Of a stretch of DNA of 64,000 bases, positions 34,437 through 42,528 are shown piece after piece. Source of the DNA: CAXMST01 sp963790085 (lineage in GTDB: Bacteria; Actinomycetota; Thermoleophilia; Solirubrobacterales; 70-9); the NCBI GenBank assembly GCA_963790085.1, contig CAWBNH010000012.1, forward strand, positions 61,863 to 125,862, read 5' to 3'. Below the pieces are notes generated by a model. It had not been told where the DNA came from, searched no databases, and saw only the letters and a program-made list of their open reading frames with translations. The translations under genes were made by a program, and so were the position numbers. Position 1 is the stretch's first letter. Every line of letters begins with the position of its first letter.

Positions 34437-34712
34437 GTGAGCTCCGAGCGCCCGCTCCGCAACCCCTTCCGCTCCGAGGCTGACGCGTTTCGCCTGCTGG
34501 TGATCATCGGCGCCTCGGTCGCCGCGATCGCCGCCGCCGCGGCGCTGGGTGGGCCCTGGCTCGGCGTGCCGCTCGCTGTGATCCTGCTCGGCGTCGGCGT
34601 TCGCGCGTCCTACCGTTGGCTGCGCAGGTCGATCGAGGCTCCGAACGAGGCCCAGTCGCCGGGTGACGACCGAGTTGCGGAGGGCAGGCCCGAGAATCCC
34701 ACCCGGAGCTGA
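34437..34712 (+). CDS. Small two-pass membrane protein
   Basis: A 91-residue protein with basic N-terminus (SSERPLRNPFRSEADAFR), two hydrophobic helices (about 19-36 and 39-55) and a polar tail. No family is recognised; the layout resembles many actinobacterial small membrane proteins of the respiratory region. GTG at 34437 follows GAGAAT (34424-34429) by 7 nt and has no Shine-Dalgarno, consistent with a leaderless start; an in-frame ATG does not occur nearer. It converges with the cytochrome c gene with an 11-nt gap. Confidence 0.6.
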   Translation: MSSERPLRNPFRSEADAFRLLVIIGASVAAIAAAAALGGPWLGVPLAVILLGVGVRASYRWLRRSIEAPNEAQSPGDDRVAEGRPENPTRS

Positions 34713-34723
34713 GTCGCGGCCGC

Positions 34724-35431
34724 TCAGCCGCCGCCGTTGCCGCCGCCGCCCTTGCCGCCGCCCTTGCCCGCGGAGTCGACGAGGAACTCGACCAGCAGCT
34801 TCAGATCCTCGGGGCTGATGTCCTGGCCGTAGTTCGCGGGCATCACCCCGTCGGAGAAGCCCTGCGTGATGTTCGCCGATGGGTCGACGATCGACTCCTC
34901 GACCATCGCTGCGCTCTGGCCGGGCAGCACCTCGTCGAGGTTGGGGCCGACGTTGCCCGCCGACTGCGCGGCGGCGAGCACGTGGCAGGCGCCGCAGCCG
35001 TTGTTCGCGTAGACCTGACCGCCGGGACCGCCGGGAGCCTGTGGGGGCATGATCCCCGGGACGCCGGCGACCGAGCCGACGTACGCGGCGACGTCGCGGG
35101 CGTCGTCGCCGGTGACGAGATCGGCCGGCATGTAGGTCGGATCGTCCGGGTCGGTGAAGCGTGGGTTGGAGATCTGCGACTCGACTATGCCCTCGACGGT
35201 GTCGCTGTCGAAGCCGTTCGCCCGGGCATCGGCAAAGGTGGCGTCGAGGTCGGGGCCGACCTGCGCGGTGGTCCCGGCCTCGGCGAGCGTGTGGCAGGTG
35301 CCGCACTGGGCGGTGAACTGCTCACGGCCGTTGTCGAGGTCGGCGTTTTCCTGCAGATCGCAGCCGCCGACGGCGACGGCTGCGGCGAGCCCGAGGGCGG
35401 AGGTCAAGAGCCTGGTCGTGCGTGACTTCAC
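34724..35431 (-). CDS. Diheme cytochrome c lipoprotein
   Basis: A 235-residue exported protein: signal peptide with lipobox AVGGC (Cys about 24), then two class I cytochrome c domains, each with a CxxCH heme site (CGTCH near 43-47 and CGACH near 145-149). Candidate Met ligands lie in YMPADL and VMPANYGQ. The tail is a Gly/Lys repeat (KGGGKGGGGNGGG). It could carry electrons to the CuA of the oxidase encoded at 25580-29864. GTG at 35431 follows TAGGAT (35440-35445) by 8 nt with no Shine-Dalgarno. A Pro-rich spacer (MPPQAPGGPGG) joins the domains. Confidence 0.88.
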   Translation of the reverse strand: MKSRTTRLLTSALGLAAAVAVGGCDLQENADLDNGREQFTAQCGTCHTLAEAGTTAQVGPDLDATFADARANGFDSDTVEGIVESQISNPRFTDPDDPTYMPADLVTGDDARDVAAYVGSVAGVPGIMPPQAPGGPGGQVYANNGCGACHVLAAAQSAGNVGPNLDEVLPGQSAAMVEESIVDPSANITQGFSDGVMPANYGQDISPEDLKLLVEFLVDSAGKGGGKGGGGNGGG

Positions 35432-35560
35432 GGGCGCGAATCCTATAGGTACCCGCGGCCGGTGGGTGGCGGGCCGATTGGCGATCGGATAGGGTTGATC
35501 CAATCAGCACAAACGCGACCGCCAGCGGTCCGACGACTCGAGGAGAAGCAGAGCCGAGCT

Positions 35561-35962
35561 ATGGAAGTTCGAGAGGGGATGTCGAAGCTCGTCTTGACGA
35601 TCGGGCCCGGCCACACGCTGCGCGAGGCAGCGACGATGATGACCGAAAAGGGCGTCGGCGCGGCCGTCGTGATCGACGAGGATGCTCCCGGGCCGCGGAT
35701 CCTCAGCGAGCGTGACCTGCTCACCTCCGTCGGCCGGGGCCAGGATCCCGACAGCGAGCGGGTCGCCGATCACATGTCCGATTCGGTGATCACCGCGACG
35801 CCGGACTGGAGCTTGGAGCGTGCTGCGACGGAGATGGCACGGCGCCGGATCCGCCACCTCGTGATCGTCGATCACGGTGAGTTGATCGGCGTCCTGTCGA
35901 TGCGAGACATCATGCGCGTCTGGACCTCTGAGGGCGCGACCTCGGCGATGACGTCGGGCTGA
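35561..35962 (+). CDS. Tandem CBS domain protein
   Basis: A 133-residue protein made of two CBS motifs: the first about 10-62 (TLREAATMMTEKGVGAAVVI ... GPRILSERDLL), the second about 72-125 (WSLERAATEMARRRIRHLVI ... LIGVLSMRDIMR). Such pairs bind adenine nucleotides and sense energy state; stand-alone forms are common and their partners are usually unknown. ATG at 35561 has AGGAG at 35541-35545, some 15 nt upstream. TAGGGT at 35490-35495 may be its -10 box. Confidence 0.88.
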   Translation: MEVREGMSKLVLTIGPGHTLREAATMMTEKGVGAAVVIDEDAPGPRILSERDLLTSVGRGQDPDSERVADHMSDSVITATPDWSLERAATEMARRRIRHLVIVDHGELIGVLSMRDIMRVWTSEGATSAMTSG

Positions 35963-36009
35963 CGGCGACGCCGGTCTGGGGCGGTGGAGCGGGGTGCGGG
36001 GCCGGCGGC

Positions 36010-36270
36010 CTAGCGACGCCGGATCGGCTCGGCCGGGATCACGGCGGTACTGGTCCGCTGTTCGCGGCGCATGTGTGAGATCTCATCGTCGCTCTGCTTC
36101 CACCACGAGCGCAGGCCACCGAGCAGGATCAGGCCGCCGATCGCCGCGAAGACCCAGCCGCTGAAGATGCCGGCGACCGCGAGCGCGATGCCCGCGGCGA
36201 CGAGCAGCGGCGCCCAAGAGCCCCGCGGCAGGTAGATCAGCTCGGTCGGCTCCGGCGGCTCGGCGCTCAT
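36010..36270 (-). CDS. Small two-pass membrane protein, candidate oxidase subunit IV
   Basis: An 86-residue protein: a short N-terminal acidic/Pro part, PRGSWAPLLVAAGIALAVAG and GWVFAAIGGLILLGGLRSWW as two membrane helices, then a charged tail. The length and layout resemble the subunit IV-like proteins of actinobacterial oxidases, but the evidence is positional and structural only. ATG at 36270 overlaps the stop of the 36-residue membrane peptide (ATGA). It is the last gene of the run coxB-like, coxA-like, ctaB, micro-protein. Confidence 0.7.
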   Translation of the reverse strand: MSAEPPEPTELIYLPRGSWAPLLVAAGIALAVAGIFSGWVFAAIGGLILLGGLRSWWKQSDDEISHMRREQRTSTAVIPAEPIRRR

Positions 36271-36377
36271 GCCACGTAGAGGATCGCGGCGTAGAACGTG
36301 AGGCCGAACACGAAGACCGCCAGCGCTGCGGCCCAGAGGCCGGCTCGGATGCTGCGATTGGCGCTGCCGCGGTCCAT
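36267..36377 (-). CDS. 36-residue single-pass membrane micro-protein
   Basis: MDRGSANRSIRAGLWAAALA continues into a hydrophobic helix and ends AAILYVA. Positive residues at the N-terminus and one membrane helix predict an N-in peptide. It is too short for usual gene calling but well supported: a perfect TATAAT box lies 9 nt before the ATG, and the stop overlaps the start of the next gene (ATGA). Tiny one-helix subunits are known in several oxidase complexes, so this could be one for the neighbouring oxidase-like proteins; that is inference. Confidence 0.7.
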   Translation of the reverse strand: MDRGSANRSIRAGLWAAALAVFVFGLTFYAAILYVA

Positions 36378-36386
36378 CGAGCGGGG

Positions 36387-36392
36387 ATTATA
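36387..36392 (-). promoter_or_regulatory. Perfect -10 box TATAAT overlapping the ctaB stop
   Basis: On the minus strand TATAAT contains the TAA stop of ctaB and ends 9 nt before the ATG of the 36-residue protein. It would start a leaderless or nearly leaderless transcript for the two small membrane genes, separate from the upstream operon. Confidence 0.65.
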
Positions 36393-37407
36393 TGGCGATC
36401 AGCCGATCGATCGCCATCGCCGCGAAGAGCAGCGCCAGGTAGGCGAGTGAGCTCAGGTAGAGGCGCAGCGCCGCCGCCTGCGAGGGCCGCCGTAGCAGCC
36501 GCACCGCCAGCGCCACGAACACGGCGCCGAGCAGCAGCGCCGCGGCGAGGTAGAAGCCACCGAGCATGCCCGTCGCGAACGGCAGGATCGTGAACGCGGT
36601 CAGGGCGATCGCGTAGCCGAGGATCTGTCGCCGAGTCGCCTCCGCGCCCTTGACGACGGGCAGCATCGGCACACCGGTCCGCTCGTAGTCGTCACTGATC
36701 AGCAGCGCCAATGCCCAGAAGTGGGGTGGCGTCCAGAGGAAGACGATCGCGAACGGGTAGAGCGCCTCGGCCGTCAGGCCGCCGGTGGCGGCGGCCCAGC
36801 CGACGAGCGGCGGCATCGCCCCGGCAGCTCCTCCGATGACGATGTTGTTGGGCGTTCGCGGCTTCAGCCAGGCCGTGTAGATGAACACGTAGCCGAGCAG
36901 GCCGATCATCGCGAGGCCTGCGGCGAGCAGGTTCACGGTCAACGCGAGCTGGGCGAAGGCCAGGGTGCCGAGGGCGATCCCGAAGACCAGCCCGTGGACC
37001 GGCTCGATCTTGCCGGCGGCCAGCGGTCGTCCCGCCGTTCGCTGCATCCGCGCGTCGACCTTGCGGTCGAGATAGTGGTTGATCGCTCCGGCGCCGCCCG
37101 CCGACAGGTACCCGCCGAGGCAGGTCCAGAGCACCGTCGACAGGGCGAGGCCGCCGGCGTCGGCGACGATCATCGTCATCACCGTCGTCCACAGCAGCAG
37201 CGAGATGATCCGCGGCTTGGTCAGCGCCAGGTAGTCGCGGGCGATCCGCATCGCCCCGGGTCGCTGGACCTCGATCGTCGCGGCCTCGGGGCCTTGGCGC
37301 GTCCCGCCGCGGGGCTCGGCCTGGCCCCGATCAGCCGGCGCCGGCCGCGCGGTGGGCGCGCCTGCCGGCGGGGGGGTCGTTCGCTGGGCGATTCCTGCGG
37401 ATTCCAT
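36388..37407 (-). CDS. ctaB: Protoheme IX farnesyltransferase (heme O synthase)
   Basis: A 339-residue UbiA-family prenyltransferase with about nine membrane helices. After a ~50-residue Pro/Ala-rich N-terminal extension comes DYLALTKPRIISLLL, then the catalytic Asp-rich motif NHYLDRKVDARMQRT and the second motif region with SDDYERTGVPMLPVVKG. It attaches farnesyl to heme B, making heme O for aa3-type oxidases. The conserved WTPPHFWALAL is present. ATG at 37407 (GTG at 37410 directly before) starts it, 45 nt after the coxA-like stop. The genuine oxidase that needs its product is at 25580-29864. Confidence 0.94.
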   Translation of the reverse strand: MESAGIAQRTTPPPAGAPTARPAPADRGQAEPRGGTRQGPEAATIEVQRPGAMRIARDYLALTKPRIISLLLWTTVMTMIVADAGGLALSTVLWTCLGGYLSAGGAGAINHYLDRKVDARMQRTAGRPLAAGKIEPVHGLVFGIALGTLAFAQLALTVNLLAAGLAMIGLLGYVFIYTAWLKPRTPNNIVIGGAAGAMPPLVGWAAATGGLTAEALYPFAIVFLWTPPHFWALALLISDDYERTGVPMLPVVKGAEATRRQILGYAIALTAFTILPFATGMLGGFYLAAALLLGAVFVALAVRLLRRPSQAAALRLYLSSLAYLALLFAAMAIDRLIAI

Positions 37408-37451
37408 CACTCGGTGACCAGCGGCCCGCGACCTGGGCGCGGCCGTCTCGG

Positions 37452-39317
37452 TCAGGCTAGCGTCCCGCCGCCGTTGCCGTCAGGGGGATCCTCCGCATCG
37501 CTCGGCGCCTCGGAATCGGTCGCCGACGGCTCGGGAACCGTGCCCCCGCCGGCCTCGGGCTCCGTCGCCGAGCCGGTCGGCTGGGCCGCCCCGGCGGCCG
37601 AGGGGACGGGCACGGCGGCCGACTCCTCGTCCTCGGCGGGCCTCGCCTCCGGCAGCACGACTGCGGTCGCCCGGGCCCTGACGGCCTCGCGAATGTCACG
37701 GTAGGGCTCGTTGCTGCGCACGTCGGGGACCAGGTCGAAGTTGTGAGGGGGGGCAGGGGAGGGCGCGAACCACTCGAGCGTGCTGCCACCCCACGCGTCG
37801 GGGCCGACCCGGGTGCCGTTGTTGTAGCTCGCCGCCGCGTTGACCATCGTCACGATCACGCCGAGGGCCAGGGTGAAGGCACCGATGCTGCCGAGCAGGT
37901 TGTAGGTCGACATCCCGGTGTCGCTGTAGAACTCGTAGACGTCGACGGGCATCCCCTCGAGGCCCGCAAGCTGGATCGGGATCACCATCAGCAGAGCGCC
38001 GCCGACGATCAGCCAGAAGGAGGCGCCGGCGAGGCCGGTGCCCATGTAGCGGCCGGTGATCTTTGGGAACCAGTAGTAGAGCCCCGCGAAGCCGCCGAGC
38101 ACGCCCGCCCCGATCAGGGCCATGTGCGTGTCACCCCAGGCCACGCCGGTGTTGGCGACCTGCCAGCTCACCGGGATCACGGACTGCGCCCACTCTCCGG
38201 CGAGCCCGAGAGTCAGAAGGGTCGCCGCCCCGAGCGCGAACCGCATCGGCGGCTTCATCGCGCCCGCCCCGCCCTGCAGCGTCGCGATCCAGTTGAAGAG
38301 GATCAGCCCGACCGGCACGGCCAGCAGCACCGCCATCAGCATCGCGAAGTAGAGGAAGCCGATCGGGATCGGGGCCGAGTACATGTTCTGCATCCAGGCG
38401 AGCACCCCGAGCGCCGCGAAGGCGACCATCGAGCCCGCGATCGCGCCGTGGCCGAACTGGGGCTGGCGCGAGAAGGTCGAGAAGATCTCGGAGATGATCC
38501 CGAAGGCGCCGACGACGATCACGACGTAGACCCCGGTGAAGAAGACCCAGCTCAGGTGCTCGTACAGCAGCGGCGCCCCTCCCTCACCGGCCTCGAAGAA
38601 GATGCCGCCGAAGTTGCGATCGATGAGCAGCATCGAGACCGCCGCGAGCATGATCGGAGCGATCACCAGCAGGGTCCAGGAGACCACCGTCGCGCCGAAG
38701 CTGAACAGGGGCACCCGCCGCCAGACCATGCCCGGGGCCCGGTTCAGTCGCACGGTGGCGACCATGCTGGTCGCGAAGGCGATCAGGCCGAGGCAGACCA
38801 GGCCGACTCCGGCGGCCCAGGCATCGACCCCGCGCGTATTCGAGAACAGCTCGTCGGAGAGCGGCGCCAGGGCGAGCGTGCCGGCTTCCGAGGGGCGCCA
38901 GAGGAAGCTCGCGTAGATCGTGACCGCGCCGCCCAGGTAGAGCCAGTAGGAGAGCGCGTTGAGCCGCGGTAGCGCGGCCGTACGGGCGCCGATCTGCAGC
39001 GGCACGATCGAGGAGATCAGCCCGATCAGCAGCGGCACCGCGAACAGCAGCGTCGCGGTCACGCCGTAGGCGCTGAGCAGCCGGTTGAAGATGTTCGGCC
39101 TGATGATCGTCGCGTCGGGCACGATCAGCTGGATCCGCATCATCACGAGCAGCGTGATCGCGGCCGCGAGGAAGGTCAGCGCGGTGGCGATGTACATCCG
39201 GCCGACGGCCTTGTGGTCGCTGGAGGTGACCAACGCGACCCAACTGCGGCCGCGGTCGGCGAGCCCCTCGGAGACGATCTCCGGGCGGGCGGTGCCGCTG
39301 TGGACCGGCGGCGTCAT
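37452..39317 (-). CDS. Cytochrome oxidase subunit I homologue lacking nearly all metal ligands (pseudo-oxidase)
   Basis: A 621-residue, 12-helix protein clearly of the subunit I family: SSDHKAVGRMYIATAL, IGARTAALPRLNALSYWLY, RAPGMVWRRVPLF, DRNFGGIFFEAGEGG, FNWIATLQGG and GLYYWFPKITGRYMG all align. The ligands do not. Tyr84 replaces the first low-spin heme His. Thr261, Gln310 and Asn311 replace the three CuB His, and Asp396 replaces the high-spin heme His. Only His398 remains. The channel residues Glu, crosslinked Tyr and Lys are Val263, Val265 and Ile339. A ~110-residue acidic Pro/Ala tail follows. It cannot bind CuB or reduce oxygen in the usual way. ATG overlaps the upstream stop (ATGA). 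Confidence 0.9.
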   Translation of the reverse strand: MTPPVHSGTARPEIVSEGLADRGRSWVALVTSSDHKAVGRMYIATALTFLAAAITLLVMMRIQLIVPDATIIRPNIFNRLLSAYGVTATLLFAVPLLIGLISSIVPLQIGARTAALPRLNALSYWLYLGGAVTIYASFLWRPSEAGTLALAPLSDELFSNTRGVDAWAAGVGLVCLGLIAFATSMVATVRLNRAPGMVWRRVPLFSFGATVVSWTLLVIAPIMLAAVSMLLIDRNFGGIFFEAGEGGAPLLYEHLSWVFFTGVYVVIVVGAFGIISEIFSTFSRQPQFGHGAIAGSMVAFAALGVLAWMQNMYSAPIPIGFLYFAMLMAVLLAVPVGLILFNWIATLQGGAGAMKPPMRFALGAATLLTLGLAGEWAQSVIPVSWQVANTGVAWGDTHMALIGAGVLGGFAGLYYWFPKITGRYMGTGLAGASFWLIVGGALLMVIPIQLAGLEGMPVDVYEFYSDTGMSTYNLLGSIGAFTLALGVIVTMVNAAASYNNGTRVGPDAWGGSTLEWFAPSPAPPHNFDLVPDVRSNEPYRDIREAVRARATAVVLPEARPAEDEESAAVPVPSAAGAAQPTGSATEPEAGGGTVPEPSATDSEAPSDAEDPPDGNGGGTLA

Positions 39318-40153
39318 CCGGTCTCGGCTCCCGGCGCCAGGCCACTCTCGACCCGTCGGTTGACCGCCTCCTGCGCCTCCTGTATGCCCTCCGCCTGCTC
39401 TGCAAGCCAGGCCTCGTACTCCGTCGGCTCGACGACCGTGACCGCGGCCCGCATCGTCGCGTACGCGTCACCGGAGAACTTCGTCGAGCGGCCCTCGTAG
39501 GTGCCGACCTCGTCGGCCTTGAACCAGGCCTTGTTGTCCGAGCCCGGAGCCACCTCGAACATCCCGGTGAGCGCCGGCACCCACCAGCTGTGGAGGACGT
39601 CGGTGGACTCGATGTCGAGGACGACCGCGGTGTCGACGGGAACCACCATCTCGTAGTAGCTGAAGGTGCCGTCGGGGTACCCGTAGCGCCACAGCCACTG
39701 CTGCCCGGTGACCTCGATCTCGAGCGGCTTCGCCTCGCCGGGCGGCGGCTTGAGATCGCGTTGCGCCGTGACGAGACCATCGCTGCCGGTCGGCTCGACC
39801 TTCCGCGCGGACTCGGTGACGACGACCCCGAACACGAACACCGCCAACGCGAGCAGGCCGACGCCGACGCCGACGCGACGCTGGATGCCGCCCGACCCGC
39901 GGGTCCGGGGCCCGCGCTCGTCGCCGTCGCCGCCGCGACCGCGGGCGGCGGCGATCAGCCCGCCGATCACGGTGAGCGCGATCAGGGTCGCGAGCACGGC
40001 CATCACCACGTATGCGATCTGGGTGTCCTCGGTTCCCGGCGAGGCAGGCGAGGCCGGGGTCAGGCCTGCGTAGGTGTGCGCCGGCAGCACGGCGAGCGCG
40101 CCGAGGGCGATGCCGGCGGTGCGAAGGACGAGAGTTCTGCGGGAGCCCTGCAA
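39314..40153 (-). CDS. Cytochrome oxidase subunit II homologue lacking the CuA site
   Basis: A 279-residue protein with signal sequence (about 9-29), two membrane helices (about 45-70 and 93-113) and a cupredoxin domain. Conserved family segments are TGQQWLWRYGYPDG and STDVLHSWWVPALTG (His188). The CuA loop, normally CxExCxxxHxxM, reads STKFSGDAYATM: Ser223, Lys225, Ser227 and Tyr231 replace Cys, Glu, Cys and His; Met234 is kept. No dinuclear copper centre can form. TTG at 40153 follows TAGAAT (40163-40168) by 9 nt, suggesting leaderless initiation. It is the first gene of the operon with the subunit I homologue. Confidence 0.88.
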   Translation of the reverse strand: MQGSRRTLVLRTAGIALGALAVLPAHTYAGLTPASPASPGTEDTQIAYVVMAVLATLIALTVIGGLIAAARGRGGDGDERGPRTRGSGGIQRRVGVGVGLLALAVFVFGVVVTESARKVEPTGSDGLVTAQRDLKPPPGEAKPLEIEVTGQQWLWRYGYPDGTFSYYEMVVPVDTAVVLDIESTDVLHSWWVPALTGMFEVAPGSDNKAWFKADEVGTYEGRSTKFSGDAYATMRAAVTVVEPTEYEAWLAEQAEGIQEAQEAVNRRVESGLAPGAETG

Positions 40154-40240
40154 GGCGGCGCCATTCTATGCGCCCGCTGCGGCAGATGTATGCAAGCCCC
40201 CCGATCGCCGCCGCGCGCCGGACCGTGACGGGCGCCGATC

Positions 40241-40246
40241 TATACT
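40241..40246 (+). promoter_or_regulatory. -10 box TATACT for the PAP2 gene
   Basis: TATACT ends 9 nt before the TTG start at 40256; the first transcribed base would be at or within a few bases of the start codon. No -35 is evident. Confidence 0.55.
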
Positions 40247-40255
40247 GCCCGCGCC

Positions 40256-41212
40256 TTGAGTCCGGCCCGCTGCAATCGTCGATCACGTCGCCGGGGCCGT
40301 GGCTGGGTTCGTGGTCTGGCGCTCGCCGGAGTGGCGGCGTCGGTCGCCGTGCCGTTGCTACGCAAGCGGTTCCGGGTGCCGGCGCCCGTGACCGTCGCGG
40401 CCACCGTCGCCGGCCCGGTCGCGACCGCGGTGCTGCTGCCTCGCACCAAGACCCGCGACGCGTTGCTGTTCGCCCAGCAGATGTGGGCGTTCACCGTCGT
40501 CCACGAGATCCCCTATGACGATCCGGAGCGGCTCCGCGAGCGGCTCCGGGTCGGCTACCCGATCAGGGTCGACCGCGCGATCGGGGCCGGGCGCCTGCCG
40601 AACTGGCGGCTGCAGCGCCGCTTCGGCTCGACCGGCACGCCGACGCGCTTCGACCGCTTTCTCACCTTCGTCCACTGGGCCTGGTTCCTCGAGCCGCATG
40701 CCTCGCTGCTGTTCATCCTCACTCGCGACAACGATCGCTTCGCCCGCGCCGCGCGGCAGATGGCCGCCGCCTACGACCTCGGCTGCGCGGTCTACTTCGC
40801 GGTGCCGACGGCGCCCCCCTGGTGGGCCTCCGATCACGGCTACACCGGCGAGGAGAAGATCGACCGCCTGATGGTCGCGGTCGGCGAGGACGTCTGGGGC
40901 GGCTGGTGGCCGCGCCTCTACAAGTCGCTGGGCGGCAATCCCTGGGCGGCGATGCCCTCGCTGCACTTCGGCGCCTCGGTGCTATCGGCGATGCTGCTCT
41001 CGGAGTCGAACCGGGCTGCGGGAGCGGCGGGCTGGGCCTACGCGGGCCTGCTCGGATTAGCCCTCGTGCATCTCGGCGAGCACTACGTGCTCGATCTGCT
41101 CGCCGGCCTTGCGCTGGTCGCGGTCGTTCGCAAGGGCGAGCCGCTGGTCGAGCCGCTCGCGCTGGCCTTCAGCGATCACATTCAGCGGCTCGAGCGGATC
41201 GCCAACGCCTGA
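40256..41212 (+). CDS. PAP2-superfamily membrane phosphatase/transferase
   Basis: A 318-residue membrane protein with about six helices. The PAP2_3-type motifs are present: the C2 motif MPSLHFGASVL near 225-235 and the C3 motif LGEHYVLDLLAG near 268-279, containing the catalytic His residues and the Asp. Relatives are lipid phosphate phosphatases and inositolphosphoceramide/phosphatidylinositol-type synthases. The next gene is a YbhN-like membrane protein, so both may act on lipid-linked molecules. TTG at 40256 is chosen because TATACT precedes it at leaderless distance; GTG codons further downstream would truncate the first helix. Confidence 0.8.
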   Translation: MSPARCNRRSRRRGRGWVRGLALAGVAASVAVPLLRKRFRVPAPVTVAATVAGPVATAVLLPRTKTRDALLFAQQMWAFTVVHEIPYDDPERLRERLRVGYPIRVDRAIGAGRLPNWRLQRRFGSTGTPTRFDRFLTFVHWAWFLEPHASLLFILTRDNDRFARAARQMAAAYDLGCAVYFAVPTAPPWWASDHGYTGEEKIDRLMVAVGEDVWGGWWPRLYKSLGGNPWAAMPSLHFGASVLSAMLLSESNRAAGAAGWAYAGLLGLALVHLGEHYVLDLLAGLALVAVVRKGEPLVEPLALAFSDHIQRLERIANA

Positions 41213-41270
41213 GCCCCGGCGACGGGTGGGGCCCCCGATCGCCGTGGGCGGGGGTAGGCTCCATGCCGCG

Positions 41271-42479
41271 ATGCCCGCCGGTGAGCGTGATCGGGAGCAG
41301 GAGGCGCCGGAATCGGCGCCGGTGGCCGTGACCGCGACGGCCAAGCCCGAGCGCGGCGACGCCGGGCGAGAGCCCGAGCAGGGGGAGGCCGAGCAGGAGG
41401 AGCCCTCGTTCTTCGAGGACCCGGGCCAGATCACCAAGACCCTGTTGATCGTCGCGGCGCTCGTCGCGGCGATCTACGTCGTGTTGCCGAAGATCGCGGG
41501 CCTCGATGACGCGGTCGCCAAGCTCGGCGATGCGCGGCGCTCGTGGCTGCTGGTGGCGGTGGTGGCGATGGGCTTCTCGTTCGGCTCCTACGTCGCCCTG
41601 TTCAGGGCGGTGATCGGCGAGTCCGCGGTGAAGCTCGATTGGCGCGAGAGCTACCAGATCACGATGGCGGGCCTCGCCGCGACCCGCCTGTTCAGCGCCG
41701 GCGGCGCCGGCGGGATCGTGCTCACCTATTGGGCGCTGCGCAAGGCCGGCATGCGGACCCAGGAGACGGCCCGTCGCATGTTCGCCTTCCTGATCCTGCT
41801 CTACGCCGTCTACGTCCTCGCCGTGATCGTCTTCGGGGTGCTGCTGCGGGTCGGGGTCGTGCCCGGCGACGCCCCGGTCAGCATGACGATCGTCCCGGCG
41901 GCGATCGCCGGGCTCGTCGCGCTGACGGTCCTGCTGATCGCGCTGATCCCCGGTGACCTCCAGCGGCGCATGGACCGCCGCACCGGCGACGGCCGGCTCG
42001 GGAGGCTGATGACCCGGCTGGCGGCGCTGCCGGCGACGATGGCCGAGGGAATCAGGGAGTCGTGGTCGTTCGTCGCCGACTCCCGTCGCGGCTGGCTCGG
42101 GGTGATCGGCGCGGTCGGCTTCTGGGTGGCGAACATCATGATCCTCTGGTCGAGCTTCAGGTCGCTGGGCATCACGGTTCCGCTCGGCGAGATCATCGTC
42201 GGCTTCTTCGTCGGCATGGCCGCCAACCTGGCGCCGGCGCCGGCCGGCGTCGGGGCGGTCGACGGCGGCCTGATCGGCGCCTTCGCGATCTTCGGCTATC
42301 CGCTGGAGACGGTGATCGCGGCCGTCCTGATCTACCGCTTGATCGCGTTCTACCTGCCGGTGCCGCCCGGTATCGTCGCCTTCTTCCAGCTGCGGGGCAC
42401 GGTCGCCAGGTGGGAGCAGGAGCGGGCGCTCGCCGCCGGGGCGGAGCCGCGGCCCGGCGGAGCGATTACTACTTCATAA
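41271..42479 (+). CDS. Lysylphosphatidylglycerol synthase transmembrane-region (YbhN-like) protein
   Basis: A 402-residue membrane protein. A ~50-residue acidic N-terminal tail (with EPEQGEAEQEEPSFFEDPG) is followed by eight or so helices with family features: ITMAGLAATRLFSAGGAGGI near 128-147 and the MAANLAPAPAGVGAVDGGLIG loop near 320-340. Without the catalytic C-terminal domain of MprF, such proteins are thought to flip or transport lipid-linked molecules. ATG at 41271 follows TAGGCT (41255-41260) by 10 nt with no Shine-Dalgarno. The stop lies inside the AT-rich promoter region of trxB. Confidence 0.82.
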   Translation: MPAGERDREQEAPESAPVAVTATAKPERGDAGREPEQGEAEQEEPSFFEDPGQITKTLLIVAALVAAIYVVLPKIAGLDDAVAKLGDARRSWLLVAVVAMGFSFGSYVALFRAVIGESAVKLDWRESYQITMAGLAATRLFSAGGAGGIVLTYWALRKAGMRTQETARRMFAFLILLYAVYVLAVIVFGVLLRVGVVPGDAPVSMTIVPAAIAGLVALTVLLIALIPGDLQRRMDRRTGDGRLGRLMTRLAALPATMAEGIRESWSFVADSRRGWLGVIGAVGFWVANIMILWSSFRSLGITVPLGEIIVGFFVGMAANLAPAPAGVGAVDGGLIGAFAIFGYPLETVIAAVLIYRLIAFYLPVPPGIVAFFQLRGTVARWEQERALAAGAEPRPGGAITTS

Positions 42480-42492
42480 AGTAAAGTATTAG
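42470..42492 (+). promoter_or_regulatory. AT-rich promoter/operator region of trxB
   Basis: The inverted repeat TACTT-CATA-AAGTA (42470-42483) overlaps the stop of the preceding gene and is followed by TATTAG (42487-42492), a possible -10. In DNA of this GC content such an AT-rich block is conspicuous and suggests a regulated promoter. GAGGAG at 42517-42522 is the trxB ribosome binding site. Confidence 0.5.
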
Positions 42493-42528
42493 GCAGAGCG
42501 AAGAGCGAACAGCAACGAGGAGCCCAGC

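Noticed and set aside
37452..39317. Pseudo-oxidase subunit I as a nitric oxide reductase or other known ligand variant
   Set aside because: Known variants of the superfamily keep the heme histidines and most CuB ligands; here five of the six ligand histidines are replaced.
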